Of a stretch of 64,000 nucleotides of DNA, positions 21,180-32,100 are shown piece by piece. The stretch is from Anaspis maculata (lineage: Eukaryota > Arthropoda > Insecta > Coleoptera > Scraptiidae). Positions within the stretch are counted from its first letter, which is position 1. Each line of letters begins with the position of its first letter. The stretch covers positions 8,030,262 through 8,094,261 of the forward strand of contig OX421962.1 in the NCBI GenBank assembly GCA_949128115.1, in the 5' to 3' direction. The position numbers were made by a program, and so were the translations under genes. Below the pieces are notes generated by a model, which was not told the DNA's origin, searched no databases, and was given only the letters and a program-made list of their open reading frames with translations.

Positions 21180-21965
21180 ATGGACAGGGAGCTGGTGTCT
21201 CAAAACTTACGTCATAAAGTACATGATTTTAACCTTGTGGGTCTGATGTGTGTTGATGGAGTTGTTGAAAATTGCTTTGTCATACATGTCAGACCGGGGG
21301 CTTAAGGTTGGTATGAGCTTGTCAATTTTCGAAAAAACTGGCAATATTTTATGTCATAATATGGACAATAGTTTGGAATTTTCAAAAAAGGACCAGAATT
21401 TATCAATTTTTTCACAGGCGTTTTGTTGACTAACCCACGAAGTGTGATATATATTTGTAATCAGGGTGAAAAAAGGAATCGATTTCCATGTTAAAATACA
21501 GGGTGTGAGGTTTGAGAAAAAAATTTCGATGTTGCACCCTGTAAGCGATGTACCTTTAAAAAAATTTGTGGGCGGATTCAAAACCTACGTGAAAAATCAT
21601 GTAAGAATCGTTTTTCATTCCTAAAATTATATCAAAGGGGATGTCTCCAGGAGGAGGTAAATTTTGGCCCTTTTTGAAAATTTCGAACTTGTCTTATGAA
21701 CCGGGAGCCCCTAAAAAATTTGTCTTATGACCCGATTTTTGATTAAGGGGATGTTCCCACACAAAAGCCCGTTGATTTCATTCATATAAGTACCTTATGA
21801 CGTAAATTTTGGCCATTTTTAGAAAATTAACAAGTCTATACCAGCCTAAAGCCTGACATGTAAGATAAAGAAATTTTCAACAACCTTATCAACGCACGTT
21901 AGACCTACAGGGTTAAAATCATGTACCTTATGACGTAAGTTTCAAGGCACCAGCTCCCTGTCCAT
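21180..21965. repeat. 786-bp foldback element
   Basis: ATGGACAGGGAGCTGG at the left end pairs with CCAGCTCCCTGTCCAT at the right. The complementarity continues through the ACTTACGTCATAAGG and TTAAAATCATGTACC blocks. A nested ACAGGGTGTGAGG / GCACCCTGTAAG pair sits near 21500-21545. No gene. Confidence 0.85.
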
Positions 21966-22557
21966 AACTAAATAAAATTGAAGAAAAGAGATGGACTGGA
22001 ATATTTGAACGATTTGATGTATGCCGTTCAGAAAGAGTGGGAAGCTACTCCTAAGGAGTTTATTCGCAGTTTGGTGGACACCATGTCGAGACGAGTCTTG
22101 GTCAAAAGTTATCACTGAAGATTACAGACAGACGAGGAATGTAACATCACAAAGGCTAAATCAGTTGTTTCTTCTCCTCGGCAATTCATTTTTCTCGGTG
22201 CTTCCTACTTTAACTACAAGATTTTCCATATTCTGAATCTTTTTACTATGGTTTCAGAGATCACGGAAGATCACAAATTTGGATTCTTCATCAAGATTCC
22301 CTAATGTTCTTGCAGAAAAAACCTCTGGGACCTTTTGCAAGCATATGTCTCTTTTTCACCACCCGCTACTGGCCTAAAGACCCGGTACATCGAATAACTT
22401 GACTTGCGATTTTTAGAATTTCTTCTGTGATCACGTTGCGTCATCTGTTTTCCCCGGGTCACTTATTGATACAAAAAAACACACGTAAGTACTATATTTA
22501 CAAGAAAATATATTTAATGAGCTACTGATCAAGACAAGCGACTTGAAAGCACCTTAA
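21966..22557. other. No gene seen
   Basis: A 71-codon ORF at 22021-22236 has no recognisable features. Otherwise AT-rich and unannotated. The last three bases (TAA) are the left target duplication of the next element. Confidence 0.4.
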
Positions 22558-23359
22558 GGCAGCAGTCACACTGGAGCCATCACCACCCACTACCACCCAC
22601 CATCACCCACTACCACCAAGCAAAATAATCCGGCATGGTCTCACTGAGCCACCGTCCAGCGTCCACCGATAACCACCGTTTCCCAGTCCCCGGGAGTTTT
22701 ATATAATCCGTACTACAGTTCTGTAGCGAAAGTTGCCTAAAAACCACGATTTTAGGCAACATTCGCTACATCAGTGTACTGCGGAATGTATTTTACTCCC
22801 AAGGACTTTTCTCACACGATTCAAGAATAGCGGCCCAGCTCATGACAAGATTGACAAGTTCTGTGATTGCAATGACTTCGTCCGATGACTCAGATACCGA
22901 CGAAGTTGTAGCTTTATACTACATCTCGAAAAAAATCCGCAAAAAACGCCGGAACATGCGGGTGCGTCAAATGTTTCTCGATAGAGAACAACTAGGAGAA
23001 TTTCATCAATTAGTGCTGCAGCTTGTTGATGATGAAGAACAATTTTACACTTATTACCGTATGAACAAGAAATGTTACAACTTGTTAGTGACAAAAGTGA
23101 AACCTTTGTTCTATTCGGGACATAGACATTGTATGTTGTATGTATACACAAAATGTTTGTTCTGCATGCGCATCAAGATGCGTATTGTTGACCACCGACC
23201 ACTGACCACCACTTTGGAAATTTCAAACACATGGCCACCGGTGGCCACTGGGCGGTGGTAAGAGGTGGCTGCAGTGTGACCAGCATCATTACATTGCGTG
23301 CGTTTGATTTTTGGTTGATGGTAGTGGGTGGTGGTGGGTGGCTCAGTGTGACTGCTGCC
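22558..23359. mobile_element. PIF/Harbinger deletion derivative
   Basis: Terminal inverted repeats GGCAGCAGTCACACTG and CAGTGTGACTGCTGCC are flanked on both sides by TAA (22555-22557 and 23360-23362). A TAA target duplication is diagnostic of PIF/Harbinger. Subterminal CCACCACCCAC-rich repeats are also inverted. Inside is only the N-terminal part of a transposase. At 802 bp the unit has lost its catalytic core and would depend on a full-length relative. Confidence 0.88.
22842..23261 (+). pseudogene. Harbinger transposase N-terminal fragment
   Basis: The ORF starts at ATG 22842. Residues about 27-85 (REQLGEFHQLVLQL, DEEQFYTYYRMN) match the N-terminal region of HARBI1-like nucleases, where a basic stretch is followed by an F-x-x-YYRM block. 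The helix-turn-helix and DDE domains that should follow are missing. The frame instead runs into the subterminal repeat of the element. It is a deletion relic, although the remaining frame is open. Confidence 0.75.
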
Positions 23360-23437
23360 TAAGAATACTCATCCCTTATTATTCAATATTTCATACATGG
23401 CATCCACTAAGCTCTCTTGAAGCGCAAACCTTGCGGT

Positions 23438-25645
23438 TTAGTCCTTTTCTACCTCCATTTTGACGGGCGCTTCCTCTGCCACTACACTTGCACGCTCGAC
23501 GGCTTGCTTCTCGCAGCTTGGAGCATCCGTCTCCGTGGCGTCGTGACTCCTCAAGTGCTTGTTCAAATTTCCTCTATGCTTCGAGCGAAACGAGCACTTG
23601 GCGCAGTCGAACCAAGTTACCTCTTCGTCGGCGGCGTGCTTGACCATGTGCAGCCTCAGGTGCGCCTTCTTTTTCGCCCGGTAATCGCACTCGGTGCAAC
23701 TGAACCAGGCGATTTCGTCCGGCGTCGCGTGCGTCAGCATGTGCCTGTTCAGGTACAGCTTCAGCTTGGCGCGGTAAGGGCATTCGGTGCAGTACACCCA
23801 GTCGATCTCTTCCGGCTTGGCGTGCGTCACCATGTGCCGCTTCAGCTGGACGTTCTGGTAGCATCGATACGGGCATTCCGTGCAAGCGAACGTTTTGACT
23901 TCTTCCGGCTTTCGACCGGCCTGACTTGAACTCGACGACTTCATTTCTTCTACATGCGTCAGCATGTGCCTTTTCAATTCCTTCCTCAACTTAGCTCGGT
24001 AAGAGCATTTTTCGCAATTGAACCAGTCGATTTCTTCCGGCGCGGCGTGCGTCAGCATGTGCCGCTTCAATTCTTTCCTCAGCTTGGCTCGGTAAGAGCA
24101 TTTCTCGCAATTGAACCAGCTGATTTCTTCCGGCGCGGCGTGCGTCAGCATGTGCCGCTTTAAGTATCTTTCCATTTTTGCTCGGTACGGGCATTCCTTG
24201 CAGTAGAACCAGTTGACTTCTTCTGGAACGGCGTGCGTCAGCATGTGCCGTTTCAGGTACAATTCCACTTTGGCTTTGTACGGGCATTCGGTGCAATGGA
24301 ACCAGGCGATTTCGTCGTCGCTGGCGTGCGTCAGCAGGTGCCTCTTCACGCTGTCCTTCTGTTTGGCTCGGTAAGAGCATTCGGTGCATTCGTGCCATTT
24401 GATGCCGTCGGAAGCGGCGTGCGTCAGCATGTGTCTCGACAAGTTGCCGCGCTGCGTCGTTCGGTACGAGCATTCGTTGCAGCTGAACCATTCGACTTCG
24501 TCGTCTGCGGCGTGCTTCCGCATGTGCAGCTTCAGGAGTCGTTTTTCCTTGGAGCGGTACGAACAGCTGGTGCAGTCGAAATAGTTGTTTTCTTCTGGAG
24601 CATCAGGAGTAGCCGTGGCGACATGCGTCAGCTTGTGCTGGTTCAATTGGCTTTTTTGCTTGGTGCGATAAGAACACGCGGTACAGTTGAACCAAGTTAC
24701 GTCTTCGCTCATGGCGTGAGTCAGCAAGTGCCTTTTGAGATACGTCTTATGTTTGGCTCGATACGAGCATTTGGTGCAATTCAGCGACTCGATTTCGTCA
24801 TCTGCGGTATGAGTTGCCATGTGTCGTTTAAAATGTCGGCTGTCTTTAGCTTGATAAGAACACTTTTGGCAATTGAACCAGATTCCTTGAGCTGCGGCAT
24901 GTTTCAACTTGTGCTTTGCCATGCTTGCTTTTTCTACACCTAGATACGAACATTCCGTACATTTTAACCAATCAATTTTCCGCTTTGCAGCATGAGCCAG
25001 CTTGTGCCTTGACAAGTTTCCTTTTCGTCTAGTTCGATAAGAACATTTCGTACAAGTGAACTCTTTGCTCTTCATGTTGTTATGTTCTAATCTCTGATAT
25101 TCCAGCGTTTCAGGTTTGTTCCTTCGAGCACAATGGAATTCATTATTAGAATCAATAACTATCACATTTGGTTTTTTAACGTAATTCCCGCAATATTCCA
25201 GCAAAGTGTCTTGTATGGCAGTATCAGTTTCTAGATTTTCAACTATCATATAACATGAATCAAGATGTTCAATAAAAGATAAACATGAATGTCCTTTAAA
25301 TCCGCAACTATCGCATCGGTACCTTGGAGCTTCTTTATAAAATGCACTGTTTTCAACAGCTTCATTTTCGACAGTTTTACTATCAACAGTTTTAGTTCCA
25401 TGTTTGCTTACATAATGTTCATATAAATCAAGCTTATTGTATGTTTTGGAACTGCAGCAAGGACAAGGATACAGTTCCGGTACTTCTATGGGGCAAAACT
25501 GTCTGGCTACATTATTTCTGATTCTGTGGTTCCTTTGGACGTGATGATCATGTTGGAATGGCCAAACTGCTAGATACGAACACTGTGCGCAGCAGAGTGC
25601 AGGGAGGGCTTCGGGTGGCTCTAACCTATAATTTTCATTGTTCAT
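23438..25645 (-). CDS. C2H2 zinc-finger protein, 16 tandem fingers
   Basis: The single uninterrupted frame encodes 735 residues from an ATG at 25645 (MNNENYRLEPP). An in-frame GTG at 25672 gives a longer ORF but is not a eukaryotic start. Sixteen canonical CxxC-x12-HxxxH fingers run from about residue 198 to 701, mostly of the form C-x-x-C-S/P-Y-R-A-K. The N-terminal region has three degenerate finger-like motifs. Linkers are about 10 residues (AAPEEIDWFN type) and lack the TGEKP motif. The fingers resemble REST/ZNF-type CxxCxY repeats, so the protein is probably a nuclear DNA-binding protein; targets are unknown. Fingers 11 and 12 are identical in sequence over the 21-residue finger, at a 93-bp DNA spacing near 24001 and 24094. 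That and the higher GC of the 3' half point to recent tandem expansion. The C-terminal tail is acidic. An upstream non-coding exon cannot be excluded. Confidence 0.88.
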   Translation of the reverse strand: MNNENYRLEPPEALPALCCAQCSYLAVWPFQHDHHVQRNHRIRNNVARQFCPIEVPELYPCPCCSSKTYNKLDLYEHYVSKHGTKTVDSKTVENEAVENSAFYKEAPRYRCDSCGFKGHSCLSFIEHLDSCYMIVENLETDTAIQDTLLEYCGNYVKKPNVIVIDSNNEFHCARRNKPETLEYQRLEHNNMKSKEFTCTKCSYRTRRKGNLSRHKLAHAAKRKIDWLKCTECSYLGVEKASMAKHKLKHAAAQGIWFNCQKCSYQAKDSRHFKRHMATHTADDEIESLNCTKCSYRAKHKTYLKRHLLTHAMSEDVTWFNCTACSYRTKQKSQLNQHKLTHVATATPDAPEENNYFDCTSCSYRSKEKRLLKLHMRKHAADDEVEWFSCNECSYRTTQRGNLSRHMLTHAASDGIKWHECTECSYRAKQKDSVKRHLLTHASDDEIAWFHCTECPYKAKVELYLKRHMLTHAVPEEVNWFYCKECPYRAKMERYLKRHMLTHAAPEEISWFNCEKCSYRAKLRKELKRHMLTHAAPEEIDWFNCEKCSYRAKLRKELKRHMLTHVEEMKSSSSSQAGRKPEEVKTFACTECPYRCYQNVQLKRHMVTHAKPEEIDWVYCTECPYRAKLKLYLNRHMLTHATPDEIAWFSCTECDYRAKKKAHLRLHMVKHAADEEVTWFDCAKCSFRSKHRGNLNKHLRSHDATETDAPSCEKQAVERASVVAEEAPVKMEVEKD

Positions 25646-26010
25646 TAAGGAGAAAATTATGAATAAATTCACACCCCACTCACATTTTATGGCCTAAGCA
25701 ATCCTTCACGTAATCACTGTTGTATTTTCTTCAGTATTTTGGTACTTTTCTCCAGGTGAATACAACTTCCTGCATTGACGGAAGAGGTGGTAAATGTTTT
25801 CACGTTTCAGAGCTCAGCCATTACAAAAGCACGACGCCCTCGCCCTGTGTATTTGAATGTGTATATTTGGTTGCATACCTTGAACTCCTTAAAGCAACTA
25901 GTTACATTATCTAAAAACCATTTATTCTGCTGCGAAAAGATAAAGAAAAGAACATTTTGAAGAAATAATGTTCATTATGCACTATACCTACTTACCCTAG
26001 GTACCTACCT
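25646..26010. other. Upstream flank of the zinc-finger gene
   Basis: Presumed promoter side of the minus-strand zinc-finger gene. No clear TATA box or CpG cluster is evident. A short GGTACCTACC simple sequence is near 25998. Confidence 0.35.
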
Positions 26011-26132
26011 ATCGTGTGATCAAATGAATTCTTATTTTAGGTAGGCTGTGACCTAGCCGAACGCAGCTTCGCACCCCTGAACTAGACCAGGCCACAGTCT
26101 ACCTAAAATAGGAATTAATTCGATCACACGAT
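26011..26132. repeat. Short foldback MITE, family A copy 2
   Basis: ATCGTGTGAT pairs with ATCACACGAT. The inner block TAGGCTGTGACCTAGCC and its partner correspond to the inner block of the copy at 155-272. This establishes a dispersed palindromic family of about 120 bp. Confidence 0.8.
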
Positions 26133-26205
26133 TTACTTCCGTGGCACGTTTCAGAGGGATAAACCGAGGGGATAAAGTAGGGTTCTCGGTAGGGTCCAAA
26201 GTTGA

Positions 26206-26675
26206 GAGGGACAAAAGTTGGTCTTTCGATCGCTTTTATTTCCGTTGTTTCAAAAGATTATAGTAAACTGTTAATGGAAAAAAATGAGTACAAAAAATCA
26301 ACCTCTCTGAATCTGCAAAGAATTTCTGTTTTGCATACAGGGTGCGTCGCCGTCGGTGCGTCATGAATCCTGAAAATTATTTTTTTCTAAAAGTACCTGC
26401 AAACAGCCATATTAGTCCCATAACCTATGTTAGAGCACAATAAAACTATACCTAAAACAATTCATTTTGATAGAATTCTGTTGCTTCTGGTTTTTTAGGA
26501 AAACTAAATTTTTGTAGTTTATGATTCACCCTGAACTTATAGATAACAGAAATTCAATACAGATTCAGAGGTTGATTTTTTGTACCTACTCATTATTTTT
26601 CCAACAACAGTTTACTAAAATCTTTTGAAACAATGAAAATAGAAGAAAATCGAAAGACCAACTTTTATTCCTCCA
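26206..26675. repeat. Foldback element, about 470 bp
   Basis: AAGTTGGTCTTTCGAT near 26216 pairs with ATCGAAAGACCAACTT near 26649. The complementarity continues through the ATCAACCTCTCTGAATCTG block and a CAGGGTG/CACCCTG pair at about 26338 and 26526. Non-coding. Confidence 0.8.
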
Positions 26676-27046
26676 TAACTTCAGAACCAAAAGACATAGA
26701 ATTTTTTCAACAACTTTCCAGCACTCTACTACACCTACTTACCTACATAATAATACACACCGTTGAGATGGTCCGACACTTTTGAATAACCCTGAATATT
26801 TGAAGCTGAAGGGCGTCTGATTTATAATTTGCAAAAATCTGAATCGACTCACTCCGGCTCGAAGCAGCCCGCTCACTGGAACACTGGATGCAGAGTTACT
26901 ATCACTAACTGAACAACAGTGTTGCCAACCATATGCATTGTGAATTCCCTCAAAGACAAGTAAAAAATCCCTTTTTAGCTTCAAAATTCCCTCCAACTTA
27001 AACACCTGAATACTAATACCAAATTTTGTATACCTACAGGTAGGTA
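26676..27046. other. No gene seen
   Basis: AT-rich. A segment near 26930-27000 with AAAATCCCTTTTTAGCTTC resembles a segment near 28066-28120, so both may be pieces of another repeat. Nothing else is identifiable. Confidence 0.4.
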
Positions 27047-27811
27047 CTATTGTAGACAAAAAAAGCTGAACGAAAGATGAATGACTTTTCAAATTTTGTG
27101 AAAGGCCCTTTAGGATTATCATTTTTGACAAACCCAAGACAAAATGCCAGTGATTTTTTCAGTCACAAGACAACGTCAGTTGTGTCTTTGATTTCTTTGT
27201 AGCTATGGACCAGGAGTAGAAGAAGGTGAAGATAAAAAAGGATTATTTCCACCGAGATTTCTACTCACTGTATCAACACAAACCCGCCACACGGTGACTT
27301 CGTGTTGGTTGATTTCATGTAATATGCTACGAGTACATGGCAATGGCGGTCCGTTGCCTTTTGCTTGTAGGGAAATTTAAGGGGCTCGCAGCATGTCGAA
27401 CATTGGCGAACGAATCGTCCTCTAGCATCTGGACATACCGTGATCTGGACATAGACCATTTGGATCAATGCTTGATCTTCGGCTTCGGTGGTAGCTTTGC
27501 GTCTGCCAGAACCTGGTTGCCGTGTCAGCGTTGAATTTTTCCGCCACCTGCACATAACGTTGTAGACCGTCCCTTTCCTGTTACTGAGAAGGTCTGCTAC
27601 CGTCTTGGCGTCTTGCACGTGATACTACTCTCCACAAGAGGCATAATTTGCACCTTAACAGATTCATGAACCTTCTGTCACGTTTGACACAGAAAGTGAC
27701 AAAGCATTATTGGTCATGGTTGGCATATTCTTGATGACAGTAAAGCTGATTCACAGGTCAAAAATTTGAAAAGTCATTCATCTGTCGTTCAGCTTTTTTT
27801 GTCTACAATAG
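27047..27811. mobile_element. Tc1/mariner-type element, decayed
   Basis: The inverted termini share CTATTGTAGACAAAAAAAGC (right end GTCTACAATAG). The arms of about 60 bp continue through the GTCATTCATC-type block. Both ends abut TA dinucleotides (27045-27046 and 27812-27813), the target of this superfamily. At 765 bp it is shorter than the usual 1.2-1.5 kb, and only part of a transposase remains. Confidence 0.75.
27265..27618 (-). pseudogene. Tc1-like transposase N-terminal relic
   Basis: On the minus strand, KTVADLLSNRKGTVYNVMCR followed by a GSGRR block reproduces the helix-turn-helix and GRPR-like linker of Tc1-family transposases. After the AEDQAL segment the frame loses similarity, consistent with a frameshift or internal deletion. 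No DDE/D catalytic region is present and no ATG opens this frame. Confidence 0.65.
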
Positions 27812-28222
27812 TATATGAACTTTGAAAAAAAAACTGTAGAAAAGAGGTAAATTGTATTGTAGGCAAACGGAGCAGACAATATCGATAATTTTTGACGTCG
27901 ACATCAGTTGAGCTGAAACTGTTGACAATTAATGTCAGAATATGACATTTGTTTTGCCTTTTGATTTGAGAATATCACCAACATGAAGAAATAAGAAATT
28001 CCCAGTTTCCACTAATTCATTTGAACTGGATTGTTTCAGTTGCTTCTTTTCAAAATTGTGAAAAATCCCTTTTTGGCTGCAAAACTCCCTTTTTCCCTTT
28101 GGAACCCCAAAATTCCCTAAAAAGGGAAAATTCCTTCGAGTTGCGGGAACACTGCTGAACAATCCTATCTATATTTGGTGACTTGTGACTGAGAAAATAA
28201 GTACCTACCAAAGAGGTTCATT
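27812..28222. other. No gene seen
   Basis: Contains AAATCCCTTTTTGGCTGC-type sequence (28070-28140), which resembles 26930-27000 and may be part of an older repeat. No coding signal. Confidence 0.4.
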
Positions 28223-28526
28223 GGGTGCTTTCCACCTAGCTCCAAGTTTGGTACACCTTCCATTTGCGCACGTGCGGGTTCCAAACGGTGCTTTCCATCT
28301 ACGTGCTCTTACCTGGTTTTGTGCCGTCCCGTGGATCACCTAAAATTTTGTGCCATCGAAAGGCACACCGAAAACGGATGCGAAAAATGACGTACCGTCA
28401 GCTGTAATCCAGCACTCCGTTGTCATATGTCTCTCTCTTTATCGTTTTATCCATGCATCCATGTTTTATTTTATTTCTCTGCAGGGATAACATACGATCG
28501 ATTAAGATTTACGCTGCCATTTCTTT

Positions 28527-28758
28527 TATAAGAAATCAAACTCGTTGGAACAATTATACGTGTATTAATTGTTAACCAATAATTGTAATTCCCACAACAA
28601 GAGTAAACTTATAATATAATGTGAGTAATGCTGCACGTTGCTTGCATCACCGCTCGTTCTACGCTCTGACTGCCGAGTGAGTCCCTCGTTCCTCCTCGCC
28701 TACCGCCGCGCATCGGGTCGGTCTGTTCGGAAGCCACGTTTACACTGCCGCGCTTACA
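28527..28758 (-). repeat. LTR, 3' copy of the retrotransposon
   Basis: This 232-bp repeat looks identical to 34038-34269. In element orientation it begins TGTAAGCGCGG and ends TTTCTTATA, so it has TG at the 5' end but TA where CA is usual. The sequence next to it inside the element (28759-28797) is partly purine-rich on the minus strand and may hold the polypurine tract. Confidence 0.93.
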
Positions 28759-29105
28759 GTCGGCCAAGCTACCAATCTCCGCGTCCCCGTGGAGCCATCA
28801 ACCTGCAAAACACAACAATAATTAGATTATTTCTAGTCTAACTTGGTCTTACAATGTGGCTCTTTTAGCCACGCAATGTGTCATCTAACATCCACATCGC
28901 AAGCAATGAAGACACGTCGCCACGTTGGCATCACCCTCATTCGAGTGACTGTCTTGTCAATAATAAAGTGAGGGCTTGCTTGGGCAAACTACCTCATTTG
29001 ACCCCTTTGGTCCGTACATGATCATGTATTGTCTCGAGCGTCTTGTAGGTCACGTCGACCAAGAAGTAGGAGTCTTTGACTCGTACTACTTTTCGTTTTA
29101 CTGTG

Positions 29106-32100
29106 TTACACTGAGTCAGTGGGCTGACCACCAGCGTCGATATCATCCTCCTTATCACTCATGACCGGAACGAATGGTTTGAGGTGATCTACAGCAGTAA
29201 CACCTTTGTATTTCTTCTGACTCCTCTGGGAGCCAGGCAGGTCTTCTATCACATATCGATCGTGATCAAGAACTTTGGTCACAATGTAGGGACCGCTAAA
29301 TTTAGGCATCAGCTTTCTACTCTTACCATCGTTGGTTGTAGCGGTTTTTCGGACTAAGACTTGTTGTCCGACCGAATACTGCATTGGTTTAGCTCGTTTA
29401 GCGTCGAACAAACGTTTCTGTTTGGCTTGTTCGTTGAGCACACGTTTGCTCACGCGCTCTCGTGTTCCCTGGACATTGTCGTCGAAGGAATTGTCGCACA
29501 CTTCGTGTTGCAAGAACGCGTCGCTCATACCACGAGGTTGATAACCCATCAGGAGCTCATACGGTGTCTTACCCGTTGTTTTATTAATTGTCGAGTTTAT
29601 ACCCCATTTGATCTGTGGAATGGCTTCGTCCCACTTGGTTTCATCTCCTGTACTACAGGCCAGTGATGAAAGAATGGTCCGATTATACCTTTCATTTTGC
29701 CCATTCGCCCGTGGCGTGGCGGTGGCATTTAGAACAACTTTTGTTCCAATATTAGAACAAAATTCGGTAAACGTTTTACTGGTATAACAACTTCCTCGGT
29801 CGCATACAATTCGTCTGGGTACCCCAAACATCTCGATGACGTTTGTTAAGAACGTGATAGCAGGCCCAACTTTCGTGGTTGGTACAGCTTTTATAAATAT
29901 GAACTTCGTAAAGCCATCGACAGCCGTAATCAAGTAAGAGTTCCTTTTGCTACTTTTAACAAAAGGTCCTAGATGATCGAGATGGATGGTGTCCATTGGT
30001 GTCGGCACCTTTTCGATTGAGTGCAGAAATCCAGGTCGTTTGCCCGATTTTTCTTTGTAATACGCACATGCCAAACAGCAGGCGATGTAGCGATTTACAT
30101 AGCGTCTCATTTTCGGAAACCAGTAGTGTTTTTGTAACGAGCTGAGAGTCTTTTCTGTCCCAAAATGACCTGCCCCCTCATGGTGGTACGTTACCACTTC
30201 ACGCCTCGCTACTTGTGGAACCAACCATCTTGGTCCATCCTTTGTCAAGCGATAGAGTCGGTTATTTTTAAGAACATACTCCTTGTGGATCTGTTTTTCC
30301 TCGTTATCAGTGGACTTACGCGAAGACAAAACATCATGCAAGTAGTTACAACGGGGGTCTTTCAATTGGACTGCTAAAACCCAATCGTCCTCACTGATAC
30401 TCACTGTTAGGACGTCCAAGACGTCAGATTCGTCAGGTGGGTCGACTGCGTTGCGACTTAAGGCATCTACGTGAGCCATCTTCACACCCGGCCGATATTC
30501 GACCGTGAAATCGAATTCCTGGATCGTTAGCCACCACCGACCGATTCGTGGTATCAGATCCCGTTTTGTCATTGCTGTCCGCAAGGCATTGCAATCAGTG
30601 ATCACCCTGAAGGGCCTGCCCAAAAGGTAAATTCGAAATCTTCGAAGTGTATCAACGACTGCGAGAGCCTCCAATTCGTAGGAGTGATACCTCTGTTCTT
30701 CTTTACTTGTTTGACGACTACAGTAAAGAACAGGTTTCAATATTTTGTCGTTTTGTTTCTGAAACAAAATTCCACCCAGACCCCACTTCGAGGCATCGGT
30801 GTGGATTTCTGTTTCCAACTTTGGGTCATAAATTGCTAGCACAGGACGATTTGTGAGTTTATCTTTCAAGGCGTCGAATGCTCCTTGTTGTTCCGCTTTC
30901 CATTGAAATTCTACATTGGTTTTTGTTAACATCGTAAGCGGTCTGGCAATGATGGCGAAGTTCTGAACATATTTTCTGAAGTAACTGGCCAGTCCGATGA
31001 ACTGCCTGACTTCGTGTACGTTGCTAGGTACCGGGAATTTTGACACCGCGTCGGTTTTCGCGAGACCTGGTCGAATTTTACCTTGGCTAATTTCTTGTCC
31101 CAAATACTCAATCGTGGTGCGGAAAAAACCACATTTAGACAAACGTAAAGTCAATCCCGATGATCGAAGCGTTTGCAGGACCTCCTCCAAAGCCAACAAA
31201 CCGGCTTCAACGTCAGATGACGGAATTAGGACGTCATCCATGTACGCTAACGCAGTTTTGAAACGCAACGGACCTAATACCTGATTGACTTTCCTTTGAA
31301 AGACTGCTGGAGCATTGACAAGTCCAAAGGGCATCCTTAGATACTCATAGTGCCCGTCGGGCGTAACAAAGGCTGTCTTACTTATTGAATCTGGTGCCAT
31401 TGGTATTTGATAATAACCACTGGCTAAGTCTAAACTGGTGAAAAAGTTACAGGAATTCAGCCTTTCCAGGTAATCGTCACAACGGGGTAATGGATATCGA
31501 TCTTTTACGGTTTTTGAATTCAATTTTCGGTAATCCACACACATACGGACTTCCCCAGTTTTCTTTCGTACCAAGAGAATCGGACTTGAGTATGATGATT
31601 CGGATTCACGAATTATCCCGTTGCTCATGAGATCTTGAACCACATCGCGAACCTTTTCGCGCTCTGAAATCGAAAGTCGATACGGTCGATACGTGACCGG
31701 CACGTCATCTGTCAACTGGATGGACATCTTCACCCCATTCGCCTTACCTAGTTCGCTTGTATTTTGCGAAAAACAGTCGCGATATTTATTTAGCAAGTGA
31801 AGCAGCTTTTTTCTAATACTAGTCTCTAGACTAGAGTCAACTTGAGAGTCCACATCAGACATGGTAAAAAGACGATATGTTTGTACATTAACTGGTAAGA
31901 GACTCACCTCTGTTGTCTTGTCGTCATCTGGGCAGCAGGGACTTCCCCTCGCAACTACTTGCGATTTCTTGAACATGATCGGGTTGTCCGAGTAGTTGAT
32001 AACTGGAACTCTGCCGTCCTCCGACGCAACCACACACCGAGGGATGTAGTGTCCACACTGTGGTTTGGGCCGTTCTTGATGTTCTAAGTAGATGTCGCCA

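Noticed and set aside
23417..24943. ORFs on the plus strand and in other minus frames across the zinc-finger array
   Set aside because: Periodic repeats at 93 bp keep several frames open. Only the minus-strand frame has conserved Cys and His pairs.
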